A stretch of DNA of 64,000 bases, taken from positions 1-64,000 of the forward strand of contig CBDEVQ010000112.1 in assembly GCA_965243605.1 (NCBI GenBank), in the 5' to 3' direction. A program made the position numbers and the translations under genes. This DNA is from JBMYYR01 sp965243605 (GTDB taxonomy: Bacteria > Bacteroidota > Bacteroidia > Flavobacteriales > CAJXXR01). Positions 62,034 to 64,000 of the stretch are shown piece by piece. Below the pieces are notes generated by a model. The model did not search any database and was not told the origin of the DNA. It worked only from the letters and a program-made list of their open reading frames with translations. Position 1 is the first letter of the stretch; every line of letters begins with the position of its first letter.

Positions 62034-62552
62034 TTAGTCTTCTGACGGTAATTCTGGTACTAAATAAACATCTAAATTTTCGGCAACACCATTCTCTAAA
62101 GAATATCCATTTGAAAGCGGTGAATAAAATTCTATATCCACTCGAGAATTGATATATTGAATATATGCATACCCATTAACTGATATAAACGGGAAAGTCC
62201 CTTTAAAGAATTGAATGTTATATCTATTTTCTCCACTAATATTGTACTCTCCAACAGTAATTGTTTTACCAGGATTATTATTCTGGATATCTATAACAAT
62301 TGAATCGTTACTAGTTGTATGCCCCATAATTCTCATCATATTAGAATCTCTTAATACAGTATATTCATCAACAATGTATTTTTCCGTAGACTCTATAACC
62401 CATGATGTATCAGTTCCCTGAATTTGCATTTTTCTTTTTACATAATTCCACTCAAATTTCTCGTTAGTCTCTTCTTCTGTTTCATTACAAGAAAACATAC
62501 TTAAAGCAAAAATGGAAAGAAATGATAAAATTAAGAATCGTTTTAAAGACAT
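62034..62552 (-). CDS. lipoprotein related to domain 1 of the neighbouring 307-residue protein
   Basis: 172 residues. Signal MSLKRFLILSFLSIFALSMFSC with lipidation at Cys22, then an acidic spacer (NETEEETNEK). The domain shares FEWNYVK, ITVGEYNISGENRYNIQFF, YAYIQYINSRVDIEF and YSLENGVAENL with positions 35-155 of the neighbour, in the same order, so the two are paralogs. Function unknown; outer membrane location expected. A -7 box TATATTTG lies 42 bp upstream. Confidence 0.75.
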   Translation of the reverse strand: MSLKRFLILSFLSIFALSMFSCNETEEETNEKFEWNYVKRKMQIQGTDTSWVIESTEKYIVDEYTVLRDSNMMRIMGHTTSNDSIVIDIQNNNPGKTITVGEYNISGENRYNIQFFKGTFPFISVNGYAYIQYINSRVDIEFYSPLSNGYSLENGVAENLDVYLVPELPSED

Positions 62553-62593
62553 AACTAATAAATTTTAAAGTACTTTTTGGGCGTTTAACATTC

Positions 62594-62601
62594 CAAATAT
62601 A
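62594..62601 (-). promoter_or_regulatory. -7 box (TATATTTG) of the 172-residue lipoprotein gene
   Basis: Exact TAnnTTTG match on the minus strand, identical to the -7 box of the neighbouring paralog gene; the nearest TTG is 26 bp upstream, a little far. Confidence 0.45.
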
Positions 62602-62674
62602 ATCGATTTATTTTGTGATTTGAAAATCAATCCCCTATTTTATTTAAGTTTTTAATTTATTATTGGTCTTAATG

Positions 62675-62722
62675 GCATAAAAAAAGCAGATTATTAATAT
62701 ATAATCTGCTTTTTTTTTATGC
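62675..62722. terminator. terminator of the ABC permease gene
   Basis: Stem GCATAAAAAAAGCAGATTAT / ATAATCTGC plus T9 and ATGC, almost perfect over 20 bp. It abuts the permease stop codon at 62723. Confidence 0.8.
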
Positions 62723-64000
62723 TTAATCTTTTTGTCTAATCCATTTCCAAAGATCTTTATAAGATGCTTTTTTACCGAAATGTAAAAGTCCTACTTGATA
62801 TATTTTAGATGCTACTTTAATCGCTAATATTATGGTTCCTGCCAAAATTGCCAGCGAAAGAGCTTGTTGCCATAGAGGAACTCCAAATGGAATTCTAAAC
62901 ATCATAGTTATTGGTGATGTTAATGGGAACATAGACATAAACATTCCTACTGGACCATCAGGATTATCTTTTAACCCTATCATACCAACATAAAGAGCTA
63001 ATACTAGCGGTAAACTTACCGGAAGCATAAATTGCTGAGAGTCCGTTTCAGAATCTGATGCTGCACCAATTGCGGCAAATAAAGAGCTATATAATAAATA
63101 CCCTAATGAGAAGTATAAGATATATGCAATAATAATATTTGTAAAATCTACCGTGCTAATTGCATGCATGATATCTAACACAAAATCACTATTCATAAGT
63201 TCTTGAAGTTTATCTTCACTAACCCCATCCATTGGAACACTTGCTGCATCTAGATTTGGTTTTGGAAGCAATAAGGTTACAATAAACATGATAATACCCC
63301 AAATACCCAATTGAGTAATTACCACTAAAACTGTAGAAATAATTTTCCCAAACATTAATTGAAAGGGCTGAACACTCGAGATTACAACTTCTATTACACG
63401 TGTTGTTTTTTCTTCTAATACACTACGCATTACCTGTGCACCATACATAAAGATAAACATGTATAATATCATACTTAAAACAAATCCAATTCCAATTCTT
63501 AAACTTGTATAAGATTCATCCTTCTCTTCGTTTTCAAAGGAAACATAATTGATGTCAACATTAACTTTCGTTTTTTCTAAAAGTTCAACATCAATTTTAT
63601 AATGTTCCATTTTAATTTTCTCAAAACGCTTTTCCAATACAGTAGAGATATAGCTTAATCCCTCTAAGTTTGGTGTTTGTTCTGAATAAATACGAATACT
63701 TTTTCCTAAATCGTTTAAATTATCACGCTTTAATGATGGTATAAATAATAATCCATGAGCCGTTTTACCTTCTAGGTATTCTTTAGGCTTCATTCCTTCC
63801 ATAGCATCTACATACTGGAAATCAAACCGTTCCGTATCTTCAAAATCATCTGCAGTAAAGTATTTGCTTTCATCATAAACATATAACACTTCCTGATCAG
63901 ACTTATTCGCCATACTTAAATATCCTATTACTCCACCAAGAGCAACTAATAGGATTGGTGTAAGAATGGTTAAGATTAAGAACGATTTTTTCTGTACTTT
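62723..64000 (-). CDS. ABC-2 type permease, 5' end beyond the window
   Basis: At least 425 codons; the frame is open to the right edge, so an ATG at 63913 should not be taken as the start: the 29 codons upstream (VQKKSFLILTILTPILLVALGG...) read as the usual first membrane helix of NatB-type permeases. The large periplasmic domain follows (about 40-155 of the visible part), then five or more membrane helices with LEEKTTRVIEVVISSVQPFQLMFGKI, the ABC-2 signature. It would export Na+ or a drug with a separate ATPase, expected upstream outside the window. C-terminus complete. Confidence 0.9.
   Translation of the reverse strand, partial: KVQKKSFLILTILTPILLVALGGVIGYLSMANKSDQEVLYVYDESKYFTADDFEDTERFDFQYVDAMEGMKPKEYLEGKTAHGLLFIPSLKRDNLNDLGKSIRIYSEQTPNLEGLSYISTVLEKRFEKIKMEHYKIDVELLEKTKVNVDINYVSFENEEKDESYTSLRIGIGFVLSMILYMFIFMYGAQVMRSVLEEKTTRVIEVVISSVQPFQLMFGKIISTVLVVITQLGIWGIIMFIVTLLLPKPNLDAASVPMDGVSEDKLQELMNSDFVLDIMHAISTVDFTNIIIAYILYFSLGYLLYSSLFAAIGAASDSETDSQQFMLPVSLPLVLALYVGMIGLKDNPDGPVGMFMSMFPLTSPITMMFRIPFGVPLWQQALSLAILAGTIILAIKVASKIYQVGLLHFGKKASYKDLWKWIRQKD

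Noticed and set aside
63913..63913. ATG at 63913 as the start of the ABC permease
   Set aside because: The frame continues upstream with a typical first membrane helix to the window edge.
1..64000. CRISPR arrays, rRNA, tRNA genes and prophage
   Set aside because: No direct repeat array, no CCA-ended cloverleaf or rRNA-like stretch, and no integrase or phage structural gene was found; the tail-fibre-like motif at 18.2 kb is isolated.

Overview
The window is about 64 kb of AT-rich chromosome from a member of the Bacteroidota, almost certainly a (probably marine) Flavobacteriaceae. Evidence: a Bacteroidota-type division and cell wall cluster, an FtsZ with a PAYLR-type tail motif, a DUF4293 protein, a peptidase S46 enzyme, three secreted proteins with type IX secretion (T9SS) C-terminal domains, an OMP_b-brl_3-type outer membrane receptor, and repeated use of the Bacteroidota promoter signature TAnnTTTG (-7 box), several times with an upstream TTG at a suitable distance. 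No rRNA, tRNA or CRISPR array was found.

Layout. 1-2.1 kb: the start of a lipoprotein gene cut by the window edge, a secreted protein of unknown function, and an ARPP-1 (DUF6569) protein. 2.1-17.7 kb: one tightly packed minus-strand operon read rsmH-ftsL-ftsI-murE-mraY-murD-ftsW-murG-murC-ftsQ-ftsA-ftsZ-yqeY, with overlaps or gaps of a few bases; mraZ is not at its usual head position. 18-20.8 kb: two divergent secreted proteins of unknown function. 21-23.6 kb: sucC, followed 9 bp after its stop codon by a complete IS3-family (IS150-like) element with matching ends, a 3-bp target duplication and a classical A AAA AAC frameshift site. 23.7-29.2 kb: small lipoprotein, long-form purF, a broken omega-amidase/nitrilase gene, glycerophosphodiesterase, dapD, DUF4293 protein. 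29.2-31.7 kb: a two-component system (membrane protein, histidine kinase, NarL-type regulator) whose kinase gene carries a one-base frameshift. 32-41.7 kb: DPP11-type S46 peptidase, thioesterase, metallophosphatase, then miaB-sigma54 activator-lptE-TPR protein-secG. 42-45.9 kb: sufA-sufB-sufC-sufD, ended by a strong terminator without sufS or sufE. 46-48.1 kb: TPR lipoprotein, rsgA and a structured leader in front of rsgA. 48.1-53.2 kb: three tandem paralogous T9SS cargo proteins. 53.4-57.8 kb: rpmB, then a THUMP RNA methyltransferase-hisS-hutH run. 58.2-64 kb: outer membrane receptor, two related lipoproteins and an ABC-2 permease cut by the right edge.

How genes fit together: MurE carries the DNPR motif for meso-diaminopimelate, and dapD supplies the diaminopimelate branch, so both feed the same peptidoglycan. 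LptE and SecG serve outer and inner membrane biogenesis. Genes are commonly closed by long, nearly perfect A/T-flanked hairpins, many of which could work in both directions.

Most useful for follow-up: the rsgA leader (a promoter and two nested hairpin sets in about 270 nt without a convincing gene), the IS insertion that separated sucC from its probable terminator, the two decayed genes, the operator-like palindrome ahead of the suf promoter, and an unexplained plus-strand transcription unit at 31.8-32.1 kb. I found no clear new multi-gene system; most of the window is housekeeping.
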